From contig NZ_KB900609.1 in NCBI RefSeq assembly GCF_000379105.1, positions 5,554,918-5,618,917 on the forward strand: DNA of 64,000 bases, given 5' to 3'. The stretch is from Methylobacterium sp. WSM2598. Its GTDB lineage: Bacteria; Pseudomonadota; Alphaproteobacteria; Rhizobiales; Beijerinckiaceae. The position numbers and the translations under genes were made by a program. The notes below the pieces were generated by a model, which had not been told where the DNA came from, ran no database searches, and was given only the letters and a program-made list of their open reading frames with translations. Numbering within the stretch: position 1 is the first letter of the stretch; each line of letters starts with the position of its first letter. Positions 44,220-55,245 of the stretch are shown piece by piece.

Positions 44220-45326
44220 ATGACGGGCTTCACGGGACACAGGCTTCGGCGCTGCCGCGATCTCTGGGGGGCGTGCCGCCTCGTCGAGGCCCCGCCGGCC
44301 GCGCGCGTGCTGGAGGACGTGCTCCTCGTGCCGCCCGGCGGCCCGGTCCCGGCGGGCCTGTTCGCGGCGGGGCGGCGGCTGCGCGGCGAGGGCGGCGAGG
44401 CGGCTCCCGGCGCGCTGCCGGCGGGCGAGCCGGCCCCGGACGGGCTCTACCTCTTCGTCCCGGCGCTCGCCCCCCATTACGGCCACTTCGTCACCGACAC
44501 GCTCGCGCATCTGTGGCCCCTCGCCGCCTGGGAGGGGCCGCGGCCGCGCCTCGCCCTGCTGGCGCCGCCCCACGGGCTCGACGGCGCCGACTATGCCCGC
44601 GTGATCCTGGAGCGCCTCGGCCTCGGCCCCGGCGACCTCGTGCATTTCGACCGGCCGGTGCGCCTGCCGCGCCTGCTGCTGCCCGAGCCCGCCTTCGAGG
44701 AGCGGGCCTTCGTGCACGCGGTCTACGGCGCGCTCTGCCGCGAGATCGGCCGGCCCTTCCGGGACGGTCCGGCCCTGGACCGCCCGGTCTACCTGACCAA
44801 GACGCGGCTGCCCGCCGGCATCGCCCGCATCGCCAACGAGGAGGCGATCGTCGAGGAGCTCGACCGGCGGGGGGTCGAGATCGTCGCCCCCGAGACGCTG
44901 CCCTTCGTCGAGCAGGTGCGCCTCGTCTCGACGCGCCGGGTCGTCATGGGCTCGACCGGCTCGGCCTTCCACACCACGATCTTCGCGGCGCCGGGGCGGC
45001 GGGTGCTCGGCCTCAACTGGACCTGGAAGCTGCACGCGAACTTCGCGCTGCTCGACGCTGTCACGGGGACGGCAGGGCGCTACTACTTCCCGCTCGGCAC
45101 CCGCTACGGGGCGGCGGACTCCTTCCATTTCGGCTGGCAAGTGCGCGATCCGCGCGCGGTCGCCGCCGAACTCCTGGCGCGGGCCGAGGCCTTCGACCGC
45201 CTGGACGCGATCGACGCGGCCGACGACGCGGCCGACCGCACCCTCCTCGGCCGGGTCCGCGGCCTGGTCGAGGACCTGCGCTGGCGCCTCTCCCGGGGGG
45301 GGCGCGGCGTGGCCGGCGGGCCCTGA
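44220..45326 (+). CDS. Glycosyltransferase family 61 (DUF563) protein
   Basis: A 368-residue soluble protein. The GT61 region holds FVPALAPHYGHFVTDTLAH near residue 83, PVYLTKTRLPAG near 195, and the C-terminal signature MGSTGSAFHTTIFAAPG near 245 with VLGLNW. GT61 enzymes transfer xylose, GlcNAc or other sugars; in bacteria they often modify surface polysaccharides. Acceptor unknown. The ATG at 44220 follows GGGGAG. It stands alone, with the divergent Kef gene upstream, so the context gives no clue to its substrate. Confidence 0.8.
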   Translation: MTGFTGHRLRRCRDLWGACRLVEAPPAARVLEDVLLVPPGGPVPAGLFAAGRRLRGEGGEAAPGALPAGEPAPDGLYLFVPALAPHYGHFVTDTLAHLWPLAAWEGPRPRLALLAPPHGLDGADYARVILERLGLGPGDLVHFDRPVRLPRLLLPEPAFEERAFVHAVYGALCREIGRPFRDGPALDRPVYLTKTRLPAGIARIANEEAIVEELDRRGVEIVAPETLPFVEQVRLVSTRRVVMGSTGSAFHTTIFAAPGRRVLGLNWTWKLHANFALLDAVTGTAGRYYFPLGTRYGAADSFHFGWQVRDPRAVAAELLARAEAFDRLDAIDAADDAADRTLLGRVRGLVEDLRWRLSRGGRGVAGGP

Positions 45327-45422
45327 GCCGCGCGCGCCGAGGCCGCCGGTTCGGGGGCGCGGCGCGGGTCCGATCCCCGCGGCAGGATCCGCGTCGGGGT
45401 TTCGCCGAGGCTCCGGGGCGCG

Positions 45423-45740
45423 TCAGGCCGTCAGCGCCAGGACGACGCTCTGGTCGCCGTGCGCGTTCAGGAACTCCGCGATCACGCGGGCCACGTCGTG
45501 GTCGAGCCCGGCCTGCACGACGCCGTTCATGACCAGGGTGCGCCCGCTGCCGTGCTCGCACAGGGTCCAGCCGAGCCCGTCCGGCCGCATCCCGTAGCGC
45601 GCGGCCGCGCCGGCGCCGCGCGCGCGCGTCCGGCCGGCAGCCTTCCCGGCCTCGGCCCGCGGCTCGGCGGTGGACCGGGGATCTTCCAGTTGCTTGGCGC
45701 AGCCCTGGACCTCCCCGATATCGAAAGTCAAACGATCCAT
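45423..45740 (-). CDS. Hypothetical protein
   Basis: A 105-residue product with no signal peptide or TM segment. The C-terminal two thirds are most structured (MRPDGLGWTLCEHGSGRTL, then VARVIAEFLNAHGDQSVVL). An in-frame ATG at 45788 would add 16 residues; neither start has a good ribosome site, so the N-terminus is uncertain. Codon use is GC3-rich. No family is recognised. It lies between the GT61 gene (convergent) and the PLP enzyme gene on the same strand, with a 290-base gap that holds nothing I can identify. Confidence 0.5.
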   Translation of the reverse strand: MDRLTFDIGEVQGCAKQLEDPRSTAEPRAEAGKAAGRTRARGAGAAARYGMRPDGLGWTLCEHGSGRTLVMNGVVQAGLDHDVARVIAEFLNAHGDQSVVLALTA

Positions 45741-46028
45741 GGCATTGTTCAGGTGCAGATGCGCCAAGTCTAATCGAATAGGGAGCATCGCGCTGCGCGG
45801 ATCTCTGCGTATGCGGGCCGGACGCGCCCGTCCAGGGAGGCGCGGCGATGTGGGACGGGGCGCGCCGGGAATGGAACGGCCGGGCCCGGGTGGAGGCGGT
45901 CCGGAAGGCCGATCGAGGCGCGGGCGCGCACCCGCGCGGCCCTCGCGCGCGGCCGCGGAGATCCGCGGGCGGCAGCCGGCGTAGGTCCGCCCGCGTCGCC
46001 CCTGTCCCGGCACGCCCGCCGGCGCCGC

Positions 46029-47318
46029 TCAGTCCAGCGTGGCGAGCGCGGCCTCCAGGTCGGCGATGAGGTCGTCCGGGTGCTCGATGCCGATCGAGAC
46101 CCGGATCGTCGCGTCGGTGACGCCGAGCCGGTCGCGCACCTCCTTGGGCACGCCCGAATGGGTGGTGGAGGCCGGATGGCTCGCCAGCGACTCGGTGCCG
46201 CCCAGGCTCACCGCCAGCTTGAAGAGCTGGAGCGCGTTGAGGACCCGGAACGCCTCCGCCTCGCCCCCCGCCACGTCGAACGAGAAGGTCGAGCCCGGCG
46301 CCCCGCACTGCGCCGCGCAGACCGCGGCCTCGGGCGAGCTCGGCGACAGGTAGCCGAGGTGGTGCAGGCGCGTCACCTTCGGGTGGGCGTGGAGCATCGC
46401 CGCGACCTGCTCGCCGTTGCGGTTGGCCGCGCTCATGCGCAGGGACAGCGTCTCCAGGGAGCGGCCGATCATCCAGCAGGAATGCGGGTCGAGCTGGGTG
46501 CCGATCGCCGAGCGCAGCAGCCGCACCGGCCGCATCCGCGCGGCGGAGCCGAGGGCCGCCCCGGCGATCAGGTCCGAATGGCCGCCCACGTACTTGGTGA
46601 GCGAGTAGACCGAGATGTCCGCCCCGTGGCGCAGGGGCTGCTGGTAGAGCGGCCCGAGCAGCGTGTTGTCGCAGATCACGACCGGCGGCTCGCCGCCCTG
46701 CGCGGCCCCGATCTCGTCGGCGACCCGCCGCACCAGGGCGAGGTCGACCAGCGTGTTAAGGGGGTTGGAGGGCGTCTCGACCATCACCACGCTGACCCGG
46801 CCCGCCGCCCGGGCCGCCGCGGCGGCCTCCCGCACGCAGGCCGGGTCGGTGCCGTTCGCGAAGCCGTGCGCGGCGATGCCGAGGCCCCCGAGCGTCTTGG
46901 CGATCAGCGTCTCGGTGCCGCCGTAGAGGGGCTGCGAATGCAGCACCGCGTCGCCCGGCCGCGCATGGGCCAGGATGCTGGTGGCGATGGCCGACATCCC
47001 CGAGGAGAACAGGAGCGCGCTCTCGGCCTCCTCGAACACGGCGAGGCGATCCTCCACGATCTCGCTGTTGGGGTGGTTGAAGCGCGAATAGACCAGTCCC
47101 GCCGCCTCGCCCTTCGGCGGTTCGCGCCGGCCCGAAACGTAGTCGAAGAAGGCCTTGCCGTGCTCGGCGGAGGTGAAGACGAAGGTCGAGGTGAGGAAGA
47201 TCGGCGGCTTGACGGCACCCTCCGAGAGGGCAGGGTCGTAGCCGTAGCCGAGCATCAGCGTCTCGGGATGCAGGCGGCGGTTGCCGAGCCGGTCCTTGTG
47301 GTAGCGGTTGTCCGACAT
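46029..47318 (-). CDS. Cystathionine gamma-synthase / methionine gamma-lyase family PLP enzyme
   Basis: A 429-residue Cys/Met-metabolism PLP enzyme. Visible: PPIFLTSTFVF near residue 38, YSRFNHPNSEIVEDRLA (tetramer and PLP phosphate site), SSGMSAIATSILA, VMVETPSNPLNTLVDL near 180, the PLP lysine in SVYSLTKYVGGHSDL near 235 and SLGGTESLASHPASTTHSGV near 370. The reaction cannot be fixed: family members make or cleave cystathionine, or cleave methionine. About 430 residues is longer than MetB (386). The ATG at 47318 is chosen from the start of the conserved region. It is a single gene. Confidence 0.88.
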   Translation of the reverse strand: MSDNRYHKDRLGNRRLHPETLMLGYGYDPALSEGAVKPPIFLTSTFVFTSAEHGKAFFDYVSGRREPPKGEAAGLVYSRFNHPNSEIVEDRLAVFEEAESALLFSSGMSAIATSILAHARPGDAVLHSQPLYGGTETLIAKTLGGLGIAAHGFANGTDPACVREAAAAARAAGRVSVVMVETPSNPLNTLVDLALVRRVADEIGAAQGGEPPVVICDNTLLGPLYQQPLRHGADISVYSLTKYVGGHSDLIAGAALGSAARMRPVRLLRSAIGTQLDPHSCWMIGRSLETLSLRMSAANRNGEQVAAMLHAHPKVTRLHHLGYLSPSSPEAAVCAAQCGAPGSTFSFDVAGGEAEAFRVLNALQLFKLAVSLGGTESLASHPASTTHSGVPKEVRDRLGVTDATIRVSIGIEHPDDLIADLEAALATLD

Positions 47319-47556
47319 GCGGGGGGCCCTCCGGGTCCGTCGGGGTGGCGAGGCGCGCCGATTCCCTCGCGGGATCATAGGGCAGCGCGGCCCGTCGCGC
47401 GCGGCAGGCGCGAATTCCGGTGCGCAACGGCACGCGGGACGCGAGGGGCCGGGGCGCAGGGGTCGCCCGCGGCGCATTTTCGGCACAAAACGGAAGCATA
47501 TCAGGGGTTGAGTTGTCGTGTACGCGGCCGCCGTCGCGCCCGCGCGAGGAGCGTCG

Positions 47557-48783
47557 ATGCTCGTGAGAAAGCCCCCGGACCGGATCGTCGCGCGCGAGCG
47601 GCGGGCCTGGAGCGACGAGACCGCCGCGTGGCAGCAGCGCCGCGCGGTCGAGAAGGGCTACCGCATCCGCTGGGGCTACGTCGCCATCGCCTACGTGGTC
47701 GAGGCGCTGGTGATCTGCACCTCCCTCGCCGGCGCGTGGTTCTTCGCGCAGACCTACGCCGACCCGCACGACCAGAGCTTCTGGTTCATGCTGCTCGCGC
47801 CGGTCGTCTACGCGGCGATCGAGCTCTGCCGGGTGCCGCTCGGCATCCTGATCCGGGTGCAGCGGGACTGGCTGATCAAGGGCTTGGCGGTGATCGGGAT
47901 CGTGATGGCGGCGGGCGTGACCACCAAGTCGGTGTCCCAGCTCGGCGAGATGATGTTCCATCCCCGCCTCGCCGAGGCCTCCAAGGCCCTCTCCGTGCTG
48001 AAGGAGGCGCAGGCCGACCGGGCGAGCCTCGACACGCGCATCGGCCAGGCCGACGCCCGCGTCGCCCAGTACACCGCCGAGTCCCAGGCCCTGGAGAAGC
48101 GCAGCAGCGAGGCCTCCTCCCAGCTCGCCGGCCTGCCCGGCCAGCGCTGCGAGCGCCTGCAGGGCACCAACAGCCGGGGCCGGCGCTACTCCTACATGCG
48201 CTGCGTCACCGATCCGCGCACCGCCACCATCGCCGGCAGCCTGAAGAGCGCGGGCGACGAGCGCGCGGTCCTGGCCAGGAACCTCGCCGAGGCCCGGGCC
48301 GCCCGCGCCGCCCTCGACCGCGGCGCCTCCGACCGCCGCGTGACCGAGGCGGAGGTGGCCTACCGCGACGCGGTGCGGCGCTCGCAGCTCCACTCCTTCA
48401 CGGCGATGGTCTACGGCGTCGACCCGATCGATGTCACGGATCAGCAGGTCCACGCCTTCCTGCGCATCTTCGTGTTCGCGCCGGCCCTGTGCGCGGCCTT
48501 CGCCTCGACGCTGCTCGCGCTCTGCGCCGTGCAGGTGCGCCGCACCTACCAGGACGAGGATGATCTCGGCGTCGCGCTCAACCAGGAGGGCGTGCCGCTC
48601 CTCCTCACGCAGATCGCCGAGAGCGCCGGGCAGCTCGACGACGCCCAGCGCGCGGTGCGCGAGGCGATCGCGGCCGGGGTCGCGATCCCCCTCGACCAGC
48701 GCCGCCCGCACGGCACCCCGCAGGGCTCCCCCCCGCCCGGTCCCGGCCGGGATGACGACCGCATCGAGAGGCCGAGACCGTGA
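47557..48783 (+). CDS. Unknown four-TM membrane protein with coiled coil
   Basis: A 408-residue protein I do not recognise. Hydrophobic segments are at about residues 40-62, 77-99, 108-128 and 305-330. A long helical, charged region (about 135-290) between TM3 and TM4 looks like a coiled coil and contains two Cys (QRCERLQG and MRCVTD) in a short Gly/Arg/Tyr loop, so this region would face the periplasm if the termini are inside. The C-terminus is a Pro/Gly-rich tail. The ATG at 47557 follows GAGGAG; a GTG at 47518 is less likely. Its TGA overlaps the GTG of the next gene. Confidence 0.75.
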   Translation: MLVRKPPDRIVARERRAWSDETAAWQQRRAVEKGYRIRWGYVAIAYVVEALVICTSLAGAWFFAQTYADPHDQSFWFMLLAPVVYAAIELCRVPLGILIRVQRDWLIKGLAVIGIVMAAGVTTKSVSQLGEMMFHPRLAEASKALSVLKEAQADRASLDTRIGQADARVAQYTAESQALEKRSSEASSQLAGLPGQRCERLQGTNSRGRRYSYMRCVTDPRTATIAGSLKSAGDERAVLARNLAEARAARAALDRGASDRRVTEAEVAYRDAVRRSQLHSFTAMVYGVDPIDVTDQQVHAFLRIFVFAPALCAAFASTLLALCAVQVRRTYQDEDDLGVALNQEGVPLLLTQIAESAGQLDDAQRAVREAIAAGVAIPLDQRRPHGTPQGSPPPGPGRDDDRIERPRP

Positions 48784-49433
48784 GCTACCTCGCCCCCGGC
48801 ACCCCTGAGAACGTGGCCCTCGCCCAGCACGTGAACGGCCGCCTGCGGGCGGAGGCCCGCGTCGTCGCGGCCCGCGCCTTCCTGTTCCGGGCGCTCGGCC
48901 TCGGCACCTTCTCGGCCTTCGCGGGGATCGGGATCGGCGCGGGCTTCTACGGCTACGCGGCGATGCACGAGGTGCAGGGCGCGGCCGACAAGCTGGCGGC
49001 GGCCCTGACCACCGCGCTCGGCGACGTGACGCTCAAGACGAAGGGCGAGGTGACGCTCACCGACAACACGCTCCGGCTGGAGGGCGGCGCCCCGGCCAAG
49101 GCGGGGCGGCCGGACGTGGCGGCGCTCACCACCAACCAGGGCAAGTCGGACGCGCCCGCCTCCACGGCGATCCGCACCAGCTTCACGGTCTTCAAGACCG
49201 TGCCCTATCTCGACGGCTCGATCGTCACCGGCTGGAACTTCAAGGGCGACGAGGCCAAGCCCGAGAAGCAGTACTGCTACGTGACTCGGCCGCAGAGCTT
49301 CGGGGACGGGACCACCTCGAATCAGACCACGGTGGCGATCGATGGCCAGGTGCTGCCGCAGCCGGCCCGCTCCGAACTGAACTTCGCCGTGGTGGCGAAG
49401 AACTGCGTCTGGTTCGATCCGTCGAAGATCTAG
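48780..49433 (+). CDS. Unknown single-TM protein, partner of the upstream gene
   Basis: A 217-residue protein with one TM segment at residues about 37-60 and a C-terminal domain predicted outside the cytoplasm. The domain ends with two Cys (KQYCYVTRPQSFGDG and AKNCVWFDPS), which could form a disulfide. No family recognised. It starts with GTG at 48780, overlapping the stop of the upstream gene (GTGA), and a perfect 15-bp hairpin follows. The two genes therefore form a closed two-gene operon, probably encoding a membrane complex; function unknown. Confidence 0.75.
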   Translation: MSYLAPGTPENVALAQHVNGRLRAEARVVAARAFLFRALGLGTFSAFAGIGIGAGFYGYAAMHEVQGAADKLAAALTTALGDVTLKTKGEVTLTDNTLRLEGGAPAKAGRPDVAALTTNQGKSDAPASTAIRTSFTVFKTVPYLDGSIVTGWNFKGDEAKPEKQYCYVTRPQSFGDGTTSNQTTVAIDGQVLPQPARSELNFAVVAKNCVWFDPSKI

Positions 49434-49470
49434 CGCTTCGTCGGAGACGATGCGGCACAATCAAGGACCG

Positions 49471-49509
49471 AGAGCAGCGCCCGATGGCACCGTGATCGGG
49501 CGCTGCTCT
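49471..49509. terminator. Perfect 15-bp hairpin after the two-gene operon
   Basis: AGAGCAGCGCCCGAT (49471-49485) pairs with 49495-49509 across a nine-base loop. There is no T run, but the stem is stable and sits 38 bases after the last stop codon, 65 bases before the end of the convergent cysC gene. Confidence 0.75.
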
Positions 49510-49574
49510 GGACGGGTGGTCGGGCCCGCGCGGGACGCGGGATCGGGCTCGGCCCGTCCGCCGGCGCGCCGCCC

Positions 49575-50165
49575 TCAGCCGCGCAGCAGCGCGAGGACCT
49601 GCGCGGTCGCCTCCTGCGGCGTGAGCCGCTCGGTGTCGACGCGCAGGTCGGGGCTCTCCGGCGGCTCGTAGGCCGAGTCGATCCCGGTGAAGCGCGGGAT
49701 CTCCCCGGCCCGCGCCCGCCGGTAGAGGCCCTTCGGGTCGCGCCGCTCGCAGGCCGGCAGCGAGGCGTCCACGTGCACCTCGAAGAAGGGCAGGCCGCGG
49801 GCGAGGGCGCGCGCCTCGGCGCGCTCGCGCCGGAAAGGCGAGATCAGCGCCACGATCACGGTGAGCCCGGCATCGGCCATCAGCCACGCCACCTCGGCGG
49901 TGCGGCGGATGTTCTCGACCCGGTCGGCATCCGAGAAGCCGAGGTCGCGGTTGAGGCCGCGCCGCAGGGCGTCGCCGTCGAGGATCGTGGTCGGCCGCCC
50001 CTCGGCGCGCAGGAGATCGCGCAGCTGCCCCGCCAGGGTCGACTTGCCCGCACCCGAGAGGCCGGTCAGCCACACGATGCAGGCGCGGCTCCCCGCTCCG
50101 GCCGGCAGCGCCTCGCCGACCGGGGAGGAGTCCTGGGCGGCGTGCGGGGTCGGGACGCGGACCAT
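49575..50165 (-). CDS. cysC: Adenylylsulfate (APS) kinase
   Basis: A 196-residue kinase that phosphorylates APS to PAPS. The P-loop LTGLSGAGKST is near residue 34, LDGDALRRGLNRDLGFS near 62, DRVENIRRTAEVA near 81, the ISPFRRER segment near 108, and FTGIDSAYEPPESPDLRV near 158, all CysC motifs. It is a stand-alone domain without CysN or CysD beside it, so it depends on an ATP sulfurylase encoded elsewhere. The ATG at 50165 follows GGAG ten bases upstream; a GTG at 50192 would add nine residues. Confidence 0.95.
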   Translation of the reverse strand: MVRVPTPHAAQDSSPVGEALPAGAGSRACIVWLTGLSGAGKSTLAGQLRDLLRAEGRPTTILDGDALRRGLNRDLGFSDADRVENIRRTAEVAWLMADAGLTVIVALISPFRRERAEARALARGLPFFEVHVDASLPACERRDPKGLYRRARAGEIPRFTGIDSAYEPPESPDLRVDTERLTPQEATAQVLALLRG

Positions 50166-50293
50166 CCGGGGATACTCCAGCCTGGGTGACACGGCCGTCG
50201 CTCATCCATCGTTGCCGGGCCGCCGTCAATCGCCCACCTCGCCGGGCCGCATCGGGCGGCGCGGCGGGCATGGCTGCCCCGTGTCGGAGCCGG

Positions 50294-50458
50294 GAGCGCC
50301 TGGCGGCGCACGGATCCTTCGACCAGGAGCGCCTGGCGGCGCTCGGGCACCTGGATCAGGAGCGCCTGGCGGCGCTCGGGCACCTCGATCAGGAGCGCCT
50401 GGCGGCGCTCGGGCACCTCGATCGGGAGCGCCTAGCGGCGCTCGGGCGCGTCGGCCAG
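50294..50458 (-). repeat. 33-bp minisatellite (five units) spanning a gene's stop codon
   Basis: Units start at 50294, 50327, 50360, 50393 and 50426, all 33 bases long, unit 3 and unit 4 differing by one base. On the minus strand the unit encodes 11 residues in frame with the hybrid kinase gene. The kinase's last codons and its TAG stop (50434-50432) are inside the fifth unit; in the others the stop position reads CAG. The remaining gap up to cysC holds no other gene. Confidence 0.9.
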
Positions 50459-52350
50459 GAGCGCCGCCACCCGTGTCCCGAGCTCGCCCGAGGGAAACGG
50501 CTTCTCCAGCACCGCGTAGGCGTGCGGGATGCGCGCCGCCTCGGCGTGACCGGTGACGATCAGGAAGGGCAGGTCCGGCCGGCGCCCGCGCACCGCCTCG
50601 GCGAGGTCGAGGCCGGTCATGCCCGGCATGGCGAGGTCGGCGACGACGAGGTCGAAGGGCTCCGCCTCGATCCGCGCCAGGGCCGCCTCGGCCTCCGGCA
50701 CCTCCACGGCCTCGTGCCCGAAGCCGCTCAGGAAGGAGGCGGTCACGTGGCGCACCTGCGGGTCGTCGTCGACCACCAGGATGCGGGCCCGCCGCCGCGG
50801 CGGCACCGCCGCCCCCGCGCGGGCCTCGTCGGTCTCGACCGGCTCGTGCGCCCGCGGCAGGTAGAGGTCGACCCTCGTCCCGCGCCCGACCTCGGTGTCG
50901 ATGCGGATCGTGCCGCCCGATTGCTGCAGCAGGCTGAACACCATGGCGAGGCCGAGCCCGGTGCCCTGGCCCTGCGCCTTGGTGGTGAAGAAGGGCTCGA
51001 AGACCCGGCTCAGGATCTCGGGCGGGATGCCGGTCCCCGTGTCGGCGATCGCGATCACCGCGTAGTCGCCGTCCGGCAGGTCGGGATCGGGGCTGCCCGC
51101 CACCACGACGTTGCGGGTCGACAGGGTGACGATCCCGCCATCCGGCATCGCGTCGCGGCCGTTGATGCAGAGGTTGAGGATCGCGAGTTCGAGCTGCTCG
51201 GGATCGACCCGCGCCGGCCAGAGGTCGGGCGCGAGCGCGTGGTCGACCTGCACGAAGCCGCCGAGGCTGCGCCCGAGCAGGTCGTCCATCCCCCGGATCA
51301 CGCCGTTGAGGTCGACCACCCGGGCCTGCAGGTCCCGCTGCCGGCTGAAGCTGAGGAGCCGCTTGGTCAGGGCGGCGCCCCGCTGGGCGGCCTGCGCGGC
51401 GTTGGTCATCAGCCGCGTCAGCCGCGCGTCGCCCGCGACCTTCGGCAGCGCCAGTTCGAGGCTGCCCATGATGGCGGTGAGGAGGTTGTTGAAATCGTGC
51501 GCGACGCCGCCCGCCAGGGTGCCGAGCGCCTGCATCTTGTCGGCCTGGCGCAGGCGGGCTTCGAGCTGCTTCTGCTCGGTGACGTCCCGCTCGATCGTGG
51601 CGAGATGCGCGAGCGCCCCGTGCGCGTCGCGGATCGGCACCCGCACCACCTGGGTCCAGGTCGGGGCGGCGGCGGGACCGCCCGCGATCGTCGCCTCGAC
51701 CGGGTGAAGGCCGGCGGCGGCCTCCCGGTCCGCGGCCTCGACGCGGGCGGCCGTCTCGGGATCGAGGAAGCGGCTCTCGGGCTCGCCGAGGCAATCCTCG
51801 ACGGCGGCGCCGAGCCGGGCGGCCTTGGCGGCGTTGAGGCGCACGAAGCGTCCCTGCGGGTCCTTGAAGGCGATCGCGTCCCCCGCATGGTCGAGGAGCC
51901 CGCGCAGGAGGGCGCGCTCCGTGGCGAGGTCGCGCCCGAGCCGGCAGCGCTCGTAGGCGGCCCGCACGGCGCCGCGCAGCAGGGCCGCGTCCCAGGGCTT
52001 CGTCACGTAGCCGGTGATGCCGCCGCGGTTCAGGGCCGAGGTCACGGCCGAGAGATCGGCGTAGCCGGTGAGGAGGATCGCCTGCGCGTCGCTGACCTCG
52101 CGGGCCCGCGCCAGCAGCGCGTCGCCGGTCATGCCCGGCATGCGCTGGTCGGAGACGATGACGGCGATGTCCGGCTCGGCGGCGAGCAGGGCGAGCGCGT
52201 CGGCCGGGCGGCTCGCCGTCAGCACCCGGAACTCGTCCTCCAGGAGGTCCTCGAGCGCGACGAGGATGTCCGGCTCGTCGTCGACCGCCAGGATGGTGCC
52301 GCGCGCCGCCTCCCTGTCCATGCCCCTCCGAAGGTTCGTCTCGTCGGTGA

Positions 52351-52354
<4 letters not shown>
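50432..52354 (-). CDS. Hybrid histidine kinase, REC-PAS-kinase-REC
   Basis: A 640-residue soluble hybrid kinase. An N-terminal receiver (about residues 18-135) has LAVDDEPD and the Asp in VSDQRMPG near 68. A PAS domain (about 150-265) ends in TIERDVTEQKQLE. The kinase has GGVAHDFNNLLTAIMG (His near 292) and ATPase motifs NLCINGRDAMPDGG, DTGTGIP and GTGLGLAM. A second receiver (about 525-640) has VVDDDP and the Asp in VVADLAMPG. Start ATG 52354 overlaps the stop of the upstream kinase gene, so it belongs to the chemosensory operon and is its last gene. Minisatellite units overlap its 3' end. Confidence 0.93.
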
Positions 52355-54068
<1,714 letters not shown>

Positions 54069-54072
<4 letters not shown>

Positions 54073-55136
54073 CGGGCGGCTCCGGGCTGCACCGCGCGCA
54101 GGATCCGGGGCGCGATCATGTCGAGGGGCAGCACCGCGCTCGCGGCCCTGAGCCGCACGGCGGCGGCCGGCATGCCGTAGACCACCGCGGAGGTCTCGTG
54201 CTCGGCGATCGTGAGGGCGCCGGCTTGGCGCATGTCGAGGAGACCCGCCGCCCCGTCCTCGCCCATCCCGGTGAGCAGGATCCCGAGGGCCCGGGACCCG
54301 GCATGGCGCGCGAGCGAGCGGAACAGGGCGGTCGCGGAGGGCCGCTGGCCGCCGATCGGGGGATCGTCCGACAGGGCGATGAGGCCGCCGGGCCCGAATT
54401 CGAGGTGCCGGTCCCCGGGCGCCACGTAGACGTGGCCGGGCAGCGGGCGCACGCCCTCGGCGGCGATCTCGACAGCGAGGGGCACGACCCCGTTCAGCCA
54501 GGCGGCGAATCCGTCCATGAAGGCGGCGCCCATGTGCTGCACGAGCAGGATCGGGGCCGGGAACGCGGCCGGCAGGGCGCCGAGGAGCCGCGCGAAGGCG
54601 GGCGGCCCGCCCGTCGAGGCCGCGACCGCGACGAGGCCCGGCGGCGCGCCGACCGCGTCCGGCCGGGCGGGCGGGTCGAAGAGGGGCGGGCGCTCGCGCT
54701 CGGCGCTGATCGGCCGGCGGCGGATCACCGGCACCTCGCTCATGATGCGCAGCTGCGTGCAGATCTCGTCCGCCACCGCCGCGTAGGCCCGGTGCCCGGT
54801 GCCGACCGGCTTCTCGACCACGCTGAGCGCCCCGGCCCGCAGGGCGTTCATGGAGATCTTGAGCGAGGAATCCTCGACCGCGTCGGCGATGACCACGATG
54901 GGGGTCGGCCGCTCGGCCATGATCCGCCGCGTCGTCTCCAGCCCGTCGATGCCGGGCAGGCGGATGTCCATGGAGATCACGTCCGGCTGGACGCGGTGGA
55001 TCTCCCGCAAGGCCTCCTCCCCGGAAGGGACCGCCGCGACGAGGGCGAGCCGCGGGTCGCGGCTGACGATGTGGGCGAGGAGCTGGCGGACGACGAGGGA
55101 ATCCTCGACCAGCATCACGCGGACCGGGGCGGTCAT
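54069..55136 (-). CDS. cheB: Chemotaxis methylesterase/deamidase CheB
   Basis: A 355-residue two-domain protein. The receiver (about 1-120) has LVEDSLVVRQL and the Asp in VISMDIRLPG near 55. The esterase domain (about 165-350) has the catalytic triad intact: Ser in VAASTGGPPAF, His in LLVQHMGAAF and Asp in LTGMGEDGAAG. It removes methyl groups from the receptor and is switched on by CheA. Start ATG at 55136. The downstream kinase gene overlaps its end. It belongs to the same operon as the CheA hybrid, 109 bases upstream. Confidence 0.95.
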
Positions 55137-55245
55137 GGCGCCCTCCGGGCCGGGATGCGCCCGAGATCCGCGTGACGACCCGCGCGCGGGAGGGGGTCCG
55201 TGGCGCGGCGGGAGCGGAACGGGGGGGCGGGGCGGGCGGACGCGT

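Noticed and set aside
47557..49433. Resemblance to a phage or defence module
   Set aside because: No nuclease, ATPase or effector motif is visible in either protein, so the operon is left as unknown membrane proteins.
50294..50458. CRISPR array
   Set aside because: The 33-bp units are directly adjacent, with no spacers, and are in frame with the kinase gene; no cas gene is present.
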